Of a stretch of 28,221 nucleotides of DNA, positions 21,031 through 28,221 are shown piece after piece. The stretch is from RGIG8597 sp045133795. Lineage in GTDB: Bacteria; Spirochaetota; GWE2-31-10. The notes under the pieces are model-generated. The model worked only from the letters and a program-made list of their open reading frames with translations. It was not told the origin of the DNA and made no database searches. The DNA is taken from positions 1 to 28,221 of the forward strand of contig JBGUUT010000041.1 in the NCBI GenBank assembly GCA_045133795.1. Reading direction: 5' to 3'. Within the stretch, counting starts at the first letter, position 1. Each line of letters opens with the position of its first letter. The translations under genes were made by a program, and so were the position numbers.

Positions 21031-22359
21031 TTACTTCTTTTTTCGTTGAGCGATAATACTTTTACGAGTTTCTTTAAATGATTGAGTTAATTTGCGACCT
21101 GCCGGACAAACATAAGTGCAGCTGCCGCATTCATAACATTCCATTCCGTAGTTATTCTCAAATGCTTCATTATCAAAACGATTTGAATATTCCTGTAATC
21201 TTTGCGGAATCAATCGGCTCGGACAAACAGAAACACAACGACCGCATCTTATACAAGGAGTTTCCGGTTTAAGTGCGACTTCGTCTTTTGTCAGTGCAAG
21301 TATCGCAGATGAATTTTTTGTTACCGGAATTGCAGTTGTAAATAAAGCTGTTCCCATCATAGGACCGCCGGAAATGATTTTTTCAGGCGGTGATTTAAAT
21401 CCGCCGGCGGCATCAATTAATTCTTGATAGCATGTGCCGGTAGGTACGGAAAAGTTTTGCGGATTTACGATTGCGTCACCTGTAACCGTAATAATTCGTC
21501 TGATTAACGGAATGTTGTTGCAAACGGCATTTTTTACAGAAATTACGGTATCTACATTATTAACAATCACGCCGGCATCGGCAGGAAGCATTTTTGAATT
21601 GATTTTCTTTCCCGTAACGGCGTAAATGAGGTTTCTTTCTGCACCTTGCGGATATTTAGCTTTTAACGGCATAACACAGATTTTTTCTTTGTCTTGCTGT
21701 GTTAATAATTTATCGAGAGTTTCTATACAGTCCGGTTTGTTATTTTCTATAGCGATTACACCTTTTGCATTATCAAACAAGCTTAAAATAACTTTCAGCC
21801 CGGTAATAAGGTTTTGCGGTTCTTCCAACATCATTCTGTAGTCGGATGTCAAATAGGGTTCACATTCTGCCGCATTTATTATTACATGTGTAATACTGTT
21901 TTCGTCTTTTGGTGTAAGTTTGACATGAGTCGGGAACGCAGCTCCTCCCATTCCGACAATGCCGGCTTCTTTGATGATTGCACGAATTTCTTCTTTTGAA
22001 AGTTTAGTGTAATCTCTTTCTTTTCCGAAATCTGCTGTTTTTTTATATTCATTGTCATTTTCTATAATAATAGATTCTGTCATAGCTCCGGATGTTGTAA
22101 GACGTGGTTCAATAGCTTTTACCGTTCCGGAAACAGAACTGATGATACATGCACTGATAAAGCCTTGTGCTTCGGCAATTTTTTGTCCGACAAGAACAGA
22201 ATCTCCCGGTTTTACAAGAGAAGTTGCCGCAGCTCCGATATGTTGTGATAACGGAAATACCATTTCACCTTTAGGCGAAAGAGTTGTTATCGGTTTGCTT
22301 TTTGATAATTCTTTTCCGTCGAACGGATGAACTCCGCCGAGAAAAGTACCTTTTTTCAT
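21031..22359 (-). CDS. rnfC: Rnf complex NADH-side subunit RnfC
   Basis: 442 residues from ATG 22359, which has GGAGG five bases upstream; the upstream in-frame GTG at 22371 overlaps that ribosome site and is rejected. The NAD/FMN-binding region GIVGMGGAAFPTHVKL (~134-149) and INAAECEPYLT are typical. Two [4Fe-4S] motifs follow: CIRCGRCVSVC (C369-C379) and CYECGSCTYVC (C408-C418). It catalyses NAD+ reduction (or NADH oxidation) on the cytoplasmic side. It is the first gene of rnfCDGEAB, the same order as in many anaerobes with energy-conserving Rnf. Confidence 0.95.
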   Translation of the reverse strand: MKKGTFLGGVHPFDGKELSKSKPITTLSPKGEMVFPLSQHIGAAATSLVKPGDSVLVGQKIAEAQGFISACIISSVSGTVKAIEPRLTTSGAMTESIIIENDNEYKKTADFGKERDYTKLSKEEIRAIIKEAGIVGMGGAAFPTHVKLTPKDENSITHVIINAAECEPYLTSDYRMMLEEPQNLITGLKVILSLFDNAKGVIAIENNKPDCIETLDKLLTQQDKEKICVMPLKAKYPQGAERNLIYAVTGKKINSKMLPADAGVIVNNVDTVISVKNAVCNNIPLIRRIITVTGDAIVNPQNFSVPTGTCYQELIDAAGGFKSPPEKIISGGPMMGTALFTTAIPVTKNSSAILALTKDEVALKPETPCIRCGRCVSVCPSRLIPQRLQEYSNRFDNEAFENNYGMECYECGSCTYVCPAGRKLTQSFKETRKSIIAQRKKK

Positions 22360-22380
22360 CTTTACCTCCACAAAATGTTA

Positions 22381-22409
22381 CTCAGGAAAGCCTGAGCTGA
22401 CTATCCTGA
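22381..22409 (-). promoter_or_regulatory. Hairpin pair in the rnfC leader
   Basis: On the minus strand CTCAGG-CTTT-CCTGAG (22396-22381) is a 6-bp hairpin 11 nt before the rnfC ribosome site. A second TCAGGA (22409-22404) could pair with the same TCCTGA (22387-22382), so two mutually exclusive hairpins are possible. No T-run follows. It may be a small leader control element for the rnf operon, or chance. Confidence 0.35.
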
Positions 22410-22486
22410 AAAAGTTTACAAATTACAATAAATAAGCGTTTTTTTCAATTATTTGTTTGACGGGAATTGCAACGACTTTTGTGTAA

Positions 22487-22500
22487 TAGACACTTGTCTA
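22487..22500. promoter_or_regulatory. Palindrome between the divergent rnfC and DUF368 genes
   Basis: TAGACA-CT-TGTCTA is a perfect 6-bp inverted repeat in the 190-bp divergent region, 50 bp before the DUF368 ATG. Its length and place suit a dimeric repressor site. No convincing -35/-10 pair with proper spacing is seen; a TATATA lies at 22513-22518. This is a candidate only. Confidence 0.3.
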
Positions 22501-22549
22501 AAAGATTTTTTTTATATATGTTGCGTAAAAAAATAAAGAGGAGATTTTC

Positions 22550-23437
22550 ATGGATATTTTGAAGCGTATATTTTGCGGAATGATAGTAGGTATTGCCAAT
22601 ATTATTCCCGGAGTAAGCGGCGGAACAATGATGGTAACATTCGGTATTTATGACCGACTTATTGAAAGTTTGACAACTTTGTTCAAAGATTTGCGTAAAA
22701 ACATTTTATTTTTAATTCCGTTAGCAATCGGAATGGGAATAGGAATTGTCGGTTTTACGTATATCATAGAATATTTGTTAAAAAACCACACATTACCCAC
22801 ATGCATGGCATTTATTGGGTTGATTCTCGGTGGCTTGCCTATGTTGTGGGGAAAATTAAACGAAAAGCGATTGGAGAAGAAGTCTTCGCTTTTTACTCCG
22901 GTAAACATTTTTTGCTTTTTGATTTTTATGGCAGTGGTTATTGTTTTGCCGCTGTTAAAGGGAAGTGACAATGAGTTAAATCAGATTCAACCTGGAGTGT
23001 TAACGGCAGTTATTTTGTTTTTTGTTGGGATTTTGGCTAGTGCTACAATGATTATTCCGGGAGTAAGCGGTTCAATGGTGTTGATGATAATAGGGTATTA
23101 TTACGGAATAATTAACGCTATAAAGGTTTTCTTTGATGCATTAAAAGCTTTTGATATTAATGCGATTATTTCACAATGTGCAGTTTTAATTCCGTTTGGT
23201 ATCGGTGTAATTGTCGGAATATTCGGAGTTGCAAAATTGATTAATTATTTATTCAATCGTCACGGTGTTTCTACATATTGCGGAATATTCGGTTTAATTT
23301 TAGCTTCACCTTTTGCGATTATTTATCAATCCGGAGCTTACAAAAGTATATCAATTATTTCGTTTGTTATCGGAATATTCCTTATGGTAGCTTGCGGTGC
23401 CGGTGCATATTTTATGAGTAAAATAACAGCTGAATAA
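22550..23437 (+). CDS. DUF368-family undecaprenyl-phosphate translocase
   Basis: 295 residues, polytopic membrane protein. The internal-repeat signature appears twice: NIIPGVSGGTMM (~18-29) and MIIPGVSGSMVLM (~168-180), as expected for the inverted-repeat DUF368 fold. Proteins of this family (PopT) recycle undecaprenyl phosphate across the cytoplasmic membrane for peptidoglycan and polysaccharide synthesis. ATG 22550 follows AAAGAGGAG. It is divergent from the rnf operon. The hairpin after it has its T-run only on the minus strand, so how this transcript ends is not clear. Confidence 0.88.
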   Translation: MDILKRIFCGMIVGIANIIPGVSGGTMMVTFGIYDRLIESLTTLFKDLRKNILFLIPLAIGMGIGIVGFTYIIEYLLKNHTLPTCMAFIGLILGGLPMLWGKLNEKRLEKKSSLFTPVNIFCFLIFMAVVIVLPLLKGSDNELNQIQPGVLTAVILFFVGILASATMIIPGVSGSMVLMIIGYYYGIINAIKVFFDALKAFDINAIISQCAVLIPFGIGVIVGIFGVAKLINYLFNRHGVSTYCGIFGLILASPFAIIYQSGAYKSISIISFVIGIFLMVACGAGAYFMSKITAE

Positions 23438-23444
23438 TAAAAAA

Positions 23445-23481
23445 AGAAACGCCTTTAAATCGGGGAGGAAAGGGCGTTTCT
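23445..23481 (-). terminator. Terminator for the minus-strand exported protein gene
   Basis: AGAAACGCC (23445-23453) pairs with GGCGTTTCT (23473-23481). In the minus direction the hairpin is followed by TTTTTTTATTATT, a clear U-tract. On the plus strand As follow, so it is directional. It lies about 80 bp beyond the end of the 23560-24498 gene and just after the DUF368 stop. A weaker hairpin, CAGAT/ATCTG, lies between at 23514-23530. Confidence 0.75.
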
Positions 23482-23559
23482 AAAAAAAATTAGGAGAGTT
23501 TATTAATTTGCCGACAGATTTTTACATCTGCCGGTAAAATCCTTTTTGAGTCCGGCTTT

Positions 23560-24498
23560 TTAATTTCCGGAAGTGTTTGATACCGTATAGTTGGTAATCT
23601 TCCACTTGTCATCCTGTTTTTTCAGGAAGTAAGTGTAATATTTTCTGTCTATATAGTCGTGTTCTTTAAACATTACAAAAGCATCAACTTTACCGCTGCC
23701 GGCAGTGTATTCTGTTTTTATAATTTCAAACTCACAAGGCAGATAACTTATTTCGTTAATTTTATCTTTCTTTAAGTACTCTTTGTATTCTCGCAAGATT
23801 TCTTGTTGTTTGTCAGAATCTGCCTTTTTGTAGCGTTTACCGAATGTAATGTCGGCATTAATCATTTTATCTAAATCAATATATAGGAAGAATTTTTCCC
23901 ATTCTCCGTTAATTCTTGCTTTCAACATATAGTCGACAACTTCATCCGGAGCTTTCTTTTCCATTATTAAAGATTTCTCTTGCTCTATTGCAATTTGTTC
24001 TTGAATAAAACGCTCGTTAGAATCAGACGGACGAATATTTAATGTTATGCTGTTAGATTTAATTACGTCATTGTCAGCAGAATTACTGAGTTTCATTTCT
24101 GGGTAATAAATACATTTTAAAATATATTGTCCCGTAATATTCATGTCAAAATAATCGTTTAATAAAACTCTGTAAGTATAGCCTTCATTTTCTTCAAGAC
24201 GCACCACAGAATGGAAAACGGGTTGCACCCTGTTGAAAAAATTGCTATATTCCGCCGAATGTTTTTCTTGCTTATTTTGAAGAGAGGTAAGCTCAAAATC
24301 AAATGAGTATCTTTTATCCTGTGCCATTAACGATGAATAAGGAGTTTCTTCCTTATTTAAAAGCTTCACATCAATGTATATGTCTTCGTTCATTTTGAAG
24401 ATTTTCGGATGAGTGAATTCTATATTCACTGATACAGATTGAGAATAAGCCGAAATGGTTAATAGTGCAAATAATGTAAATAATATAGTCTTTTTCAT
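23560..24498 (-). CDS. Exported protein of unknown function
   Basis: 312 residues with a signal peptide (MKKTILFTLFALLTISAYSQ, likely cleaved after SAYS-Q or nearby) and no lipobox, so it is probably periplasmic. Residues ~22-155 look beta-rich (SVNIEFTHPKIFKMNEDIYIDV ... YTYRVLL ... YILKCIYYP), like an immunoglobulin-type domain. Residues ~180-310 (DEVVDYMLKARINGEWEKFF ... YYTYFLKKQDDKWKITNY) resemble an NTF2-like fold, in which helices precede a strand ending in WKI. I do not recognise a named family. It is divergent from mfd with 41 bp between the starts, and ends with a good terminator. Confidence 0.7.
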   Translation of the reverse strand: MKKTILFTLFALLTISAYSQSVSVNIEFTHPKIFKMNEDIYIDVKLLNKEETPYSSLMAQDKRYSFDFELTSLQNKQEKHSAEYSNFFNRVQPVFHSVVRLEENEGYTYRVLLNDYFDMNITGQYILKCIYYPEMKLSNSADNDVIKSNSITLNIRPSDSNERFIQEQIAIEQEKSLIMEKKAPDEVVDYMLKARINGEWEKFFLYIDLDKMINADITFGKRYKKADSDKQQEILREYKEYLKKDKINEISYLPCEFEIIKTEYTAGSGKVDAFVMFKEHDYIDRKYYTYFLKKQDDKWKITNYTVSNTSGN

Positions 24499-24539
24499 AA
24501 TTTCAAATATCGGACTGCAAAAGGAAAAGGTTTAGTAAT

Positions 24540-27500
24540 ATGCGAGTAAATAAATGGTTGGATGAAAAATTTTTAAATCTCAGTGAATTGCAACGGTTAC
24601 AAGATTTTGTACAGACAGCAGCAGAGAAGTCTGTTTTGCATATAACCGGAGTAGCGGGAAGTTTTTTTTCGTATGCAGCCAGAAATGCAGGACGTAAATC
24701 AGAGCGTTCTACTGTTATAGTTTGTCGCAATGATGAAGAAGCTAAGCTCGTTTATTCCGATTTTCAGACTTTTCAAACCGAGAGCGTTTATTATTTTCCG
24801 ACACTTGCTCTTACTCCTTATCAATTGGGAGTCGTTTCCGGTGAAATAGCTTCAAAACGCTTGGAAGTAATTCGTGCGATGTTAAGTTCTAAAAAATTGA
24901 CAATTATAACATCGTTGGAAGCTATTTTATTTACGATGGTACCTAAAGACGTTATTGCGGGGCATTTTAAGACAATCCGTGTAGGCGAATGTTATGAGTA
25001 TGATGATTTGGGGCGTTTCCTTGTCAATGCCGGTTATGAACGTGTAAAACAAGTTACATATCCGGGCGAGTTTGCGATTCGCGGTGAGATAGTGGATATT
25101 TATTACTCTTCGGTATCCAGCCCGGTACGATTGGAATTTTTTGATAATCAAATAGAAAAAATACGTTTATTTAATCCGGACACTCAAAAATGTCAGGATT
25201 CGTTAAAAGAAATCACGTTGCCGCCGTTTCGAGAGATTCTTTATGACAATGAAATGCTTGAAAATGCGTTGGTCGGTATTTTGGAAATAGGCGGTGATGA
25301 AGATAATTGCAAACATCTTGAAGAGCAGCTGAAGAGTTTTCTGCCGTTTGACGGTGAACATTTTTACCAGCGACTGTTTTATGAAAAATATTCGCTTCTT
25401 GATTACTTAGATAATCCGCTTTTGATTTTTAATGACTTTGATATTTTGCAACGCCGAGAACATGAGTTATTTGCCGATTTTGAGGCGAATTATAGTGCAT
25501 CGTATAATAAATATCGTCCTAAGTTTTTACCGGAAGCTCAATTATTTTCAATAGACGATTTAATTGCAAAAGCGGGAAAGGTAATTCATGTAGATTATTT
25601 ACAACAGGTAAACAGTGAAGATTTGATTCATTTTCCTATGCACGGAATCAATGTTTATTCCGGAGATTTGGATATTTTCAAAAGTGATTTAAGAAAATAT
25701 CTGGACGAAGGTTACAATGTTTGTATTTTTGTTGTGACAGAAACGCAATGCGGGAGATTGTCTGTGCTTTTTCAAGATTTTAAACCGTTAATCAGCGAAG
25801 ATGCATTGACTTCTGATTGTAAAGGTAAGCTTTTTATTCTTCCGATTGCTTTGTCCGGCGGTTTTGTCGCACAAAATCAAAAAGTTATTTGTATGAATGA
25901 CTGTGAAATATTCGGTAAGCGAACTAAAATTTCGAAACATTTTAATACACGACGAACGGAAGTTATTGATTCATTTATAGATTTGAAACCGGGCGATTAT
26001 GTTGTTCATATTCATCACGGAGTCGGACAATTTACGGGAATTGAGCGTGTAAAAAGTCAGGGTGTAGAAAAAGATTACATCGGGATTTTGTATGCTGATG
26101 ATGATAAAGTTTTTATTCCTATTGAACAGATGAACTTTATCCAAAAATATATTTCCGGAGATGTGGGCAATAAACCGAAACTTGACAGAATCGGCGGTAA
26201 AAATTGGAATAAGACAAAAGATAAAGTAAAGGAATCTGTTAATAAATTAGCTGCGGAACTGGTACGACTTTATTCGTATCGATTAAATCAACGTGGGTTT
26301 GCATTTGCACCTGATACGCCGTGGCAAAAAGAGTTTGAAGCAAAGTTTCCTTATGATGAGACTGAAGACCAGATTCTTACAATAGAAGAAGTAAAACGAG
26401 ATATGGAATCGTCACGTCCGATGGACAGACTTATTTGCGGTGATGTAGGATTCGGCAAAACAGAAGTTGCGATTCGTGCTGCTTTTAAGGCAGTTATGAG
26501 CGGAAAGCAAGTTGCGATTCTTGTTCCGACAACGATTTTGACAGAGCAGCATTATAATAATTTCAAAGAACGATTGATTGATTATCCTATAAAAATAGAA
26601 ATGCTTTCACGTTTCAGAACAGCGGCAGAACAACGGCGTATTATTGCGGATTTGGTCGCCGGAGAACTTGATATTGTAATAGGAACGCACAGACTTTTAT
26701 CAAAAGACGTAAAATATAAAAACTTAGGTTTGCTTATTATCGATGAGGAACACAGATTCGGGGTAAAACATAAGGAACAGCTTAAACAGTTGAGAATGAA
26801 CCTTGACAGTATTTCGATGACGGCGACACCGATTCCTCGTTCGTTGCATATGTCGATGGCAAAAATCCGTGATATGTCCGTAATAAATACGCCGCCTCGT
26901 GAGAGAATGCCGGTAGAAACTTACGTTATGGAGTTCAATCAGGAAATCCTTAAAATGGGAATAGAAAATGAATTAAACCGTAACGGACAGGTTTTCTTCC
27001 TTTATAACCGTGTAAAAACTATTTACGAGATGGCTAAATATTTAGAACAGCTTGTTCCTCAGGCGAGAGTAGTTGTAGCACACGGACAGATGGAGCCGGA
27101 AGAATTGGAAGATATAATTCACGACTTTATAGAATACAAGTACGACATTTTGCTGACTACTACGATTATAGAGTCCGGAATTGATATTCCGCGTGCAAAT
27201 ACGATTTTTATCGACAGGGCAGACAGATTCGGTTTGGCACAATTGTATCAGTTGCGAGGGCGAGTAGGGCGTTCTAATCTAAAAGCGTATGCGTATTTAT
27301 TTTATGAAGGAAAACGTGCAGTTACTGAAGATGCCATGAAGAAGTTGCGAGTAATTTCGGAATATACGGAACTCGGAAGCGGTTTTAAAGTAGCGATGAA
27401 GGATATGGAAATTCGCGGTGCCGGAAATTTACTCGGTCCGGAACAACACGGTGATATTTTGGCTGTAGGTTTCAGTATGTATTGTAAATTATTGTCTGAT

Positions 27501-28028
27501 GCCGTGCGTGAAATCCAAAAGAAATCTGATAATCCGGAATTGCTTGAAGAATTGGCAGAACCGGAAGAATTGTATCTTGATATAAAATATACGGGATTTA
27601 TTCCTGACAGCTACATCCTTGACCCTAAGGATAAGATTGAAATTTATAAGAAAATATCAGGTGTTGTTTGTGATGAGGACTTAGAAGAGATAAGAAGAAT
27701 TCTTTCAGACCGTTACGGACGAATACCGCATGAAGTAGAACGATTGCTTTATCTGGGACAGATTCGCATTATCTGCCGTAAACTCGGAATTGTCGAAATG
27801 ACAGAACGAATTACAGAGACAAAAAGCGATACTATAGATACGATTAAAATAAAATTTTCTCCGACTAAAAAAATTGACGTGATAAAACTCATGGGATTGA
27901 TGTCATCATCAAAAGGGAAAATATATTTAAAAGGTGAACATCCGGATTCTATATTCTTGCGTGTAGATGAAGATTTGTCATTGGAAGATAAAGGGCGGGT
28001 AATTGTAGAAACAATTAAGAAATTGTAG
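24540..28028 (+). CDS. mfd: Transcription-repair coupling factor Mfd
   Basis: 1162 residues, full length. The N-terminal UvrB-homology module includes YFPTLALTPYQ and QVTYPGEFAIRGEIVDIY. The RNA polymerase-interacting domain begins near 483 (GDYVVHIHHGVGQFTGIERV). The SF2 translocase has Walker A GDVGFGKTE (~633), DEEH (~733), TATPIPR (~760) and QLRGRVGR (~905). The C-terminal UvrA-binding inhibitory part has YLDIKYTGFIPDSYI. Mfd removes RNA polymerase stalled at lesions and recruits UvrAB(C) excision repair. ATG 24540 follows AGGAAAAGG. Only 41 bp separate it from the divergent exported-protein gene. A weak hairpin (AGGT/ACCT with intervening Ts, ~28027-28045) follows the stop, then the hairpin array. 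Confidence 0.97.
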   Translation: MRVNKWLDEKFLNLSELQRLQDFVQTAAEKSVLHITGVAGSFFSYAARNAGRKSERSTVIVCRNDEEAKLVYSDFQTFQTESVYYFPTLALTPYQLGVVSGEIASKRLEVIRAMLSSKKLTIITSLEAILFTMVPKDVIAGHFKTIRVGECYEYDDLGRFLVNAGYERVKQVTYPGEFAIRGEIVDIYYSSVSSPVRLEFFDNQIEKIRLFNPDTQKCQDSLKEITLPPFREILYDNEMLENALVGILEIGGDEDNCKHLEEQLKSFLPFDGEHFYQRLFYEKYSLLDYLDNPLLIFNDFDILQRREHELFADFEANYSASYNKYRPKFLPEAQLFSIDDLIAKAGKVIHVDYLQQVNSEDLIHFPMHGINVYSGDLDIFKSDLRKYLDEGYNVCIFVVTETQCGRLSVLFQDFKPLISEDALTSDCKGKLFILPIALSGGFVAQNQKVICMNDCEIFGKRTKISKHFNTRRTEVIDSFIDLKPGDYVVHIHHGVGQFTGIERVKSQGVEKDYIGILYADDDKVFIPIEQMNFIQKYISGDVGNKPKLDRIGGKNWNKTKDKVKESVNKLAAELVRLYSYRLNQRGFAFAPDTPWQKEFEAKFPYDETEDQILTIEEVKRDMESSRPMDRLICGDVGFGKTEVAIRAAFKAVMSGKQVAILVPTTILTEQHYNNFKERLIDYPIKIEMLSRFRTAAEQRRIIADLVAGELDIVIGTHRLLSKDVKYKNLGLLIIDEEHRFGVKHKEQLKQLRMNLDSISMTATPIPRSLHMSMAKIRDMSVINTPPRERMPVETYVMEFNQEILKMGIENELNRNGQVFFLYNRVKTIYEMAKYLEQLVPQARVVVAHGQMEPEELEDIIHDFIEYKYDILLTTTIIESGIDIPRANTIFIDRADRFGLAQLYQLRGRVGRSNLKAYAYLFYEGKRAVTEDAMKKLRVISEYTELGSGFKVAMKDMEIRGAGNLLGPEQHGDILAVGFSMYCKLLSDAVREIQKKSDNPELLEELAEPEELYLDIKYTGFIPDSYILDPKDKIEIYKKISGVVCDEDLEEIRRILSDRYGRIPHEVERLLYLGQIRIICRKLGIVEMTERITETKSDTIDTIKIKFSPTKKIDVIKLMGLMSSSKGKIYLKGEHPDSIFLRVDEDLSLEDKGRVIVETIKKL

Positions 28029-28065
28029 GTGGATTTTTTTTACCTTTGGAGGTTTGGCTATCGTT

Positions 28066-28219
28066 TTCGGCTTTCTTCGAAAGTCTTACGTTCGGTGTTT
28101 TGTTCCAAAACACTTCGTTCGTACGTTTCACGTACTCACCGTGTCTTACGCTTGGTATTTAACTGACGTTAAATACTTCGTTCGTTTGCTTTGCAAACTC
28201 ACCATATCTGCAAGCCGAA
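28066..28219. repeat. Hairpin array with two tandem double-hairpin elements
   Basis: Five hairpins lie in a row: GGCTTTC-TTC-GAAAGTC (28069-28085, one G/T pair), GTGTTTTG-TTC-CAAAACAC (28095-28113), GTACGT-TTC-ACGTAC (28121-28135), GTATTTAAC-TGAC-GTTAAATAC (28155-28176) and GTTTGC-TTT-GCAAAC (28184-28198). TTCGGCTT (28066-28073) and AAGCCGAA (28212-28219) could close the whole array. Hairpins 2-3 and 4-5 share the linkers ACTTCGTTC and TCACC and the preceding TCTTACG, but their arms differ. This is the same plan as the insertion in the RAYT gene. The array continues to the window edge, so its right end is uncertain. It does not look like a simple terminator for mfd. Confidence 0.85.
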
Positions 28220-28221
28220 GC

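Noticed and set aside
22360..22371. GTG start for rnfC
   Set aside because: It overlaps the GGAGG that serves the ATG at 22359.

Overview
The window is an AT-rich bacterial chromosome segment with two very different halves. A Treponema-like spirochaete is my best guess. It rests on the AT-rich codon use, an Rnf operon in the order C-D-G-E-A-B, the type of REP-associated transposase and the hairpin repeats. No rRNA or other taxonomic marker is present, so this is inference.

Positions 1 to about 15,000 look like a defence island with accessory genes. It starts with the 3' part of an mcrB-like ATPase gene cut by the left edge. A block of thirteen 23-bp tandem repeats follows, then mcrC (modification-dependent restriction). 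Next is a four-gene cassette: a GIY-YIG nuclease and a DUF3791-DUF3990-DUF3791 module that looks like a toxin-antitoxin or small defence system. The cassette is bracketed by two ~155-bp direct repeats, one of which is a copy of the mcrC 3' end. A type I restriction-modification locus follows in the order hsdR, hsdS, hsdM. A TIR-domain STAND-type NTPase gene is nested between hsdS and hsdM, so abortive-type immunity probably travels with the restriction system. After hsdM come a DUF5052-like lipoprotein, an AAC(3)-family acetyltransferase and a small membrane protein.

Positions 15,400 to 17,250 hold sfsA (minus strand) and a RAYT transposase pseudogene (minus strand) flanked by long palindromes. 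Related palindromes followed by T-runs act as apparent terminators after mcrC, the toxin cassette, hsdM and the lipoprotein gene. This is a REP/RAYT system scattered through the island. The RAYT gene is interrupted by a 55-bp element made of two hairpins and flanked by a 7-bp direct repeat. Removing the element and one repeat copy restores one 154-codon frame. Two tandem copies of the same double-hairpin architecture, with different but still self-complementary arms, end the window at 28,091-28,200. I consider this element the most interesting possibly undescribed item here.

Positions 17,250 to 28,221 look like core genome: rnfCDGEAB (minus strand; ion-pumping ferredoxin:NAD oxidoreductase), a DUF368 undecaprenyl-phosphate translocase (plus), an exported protein of unknown function (minus), and mfd (plus; transcription-repair coupling factor).
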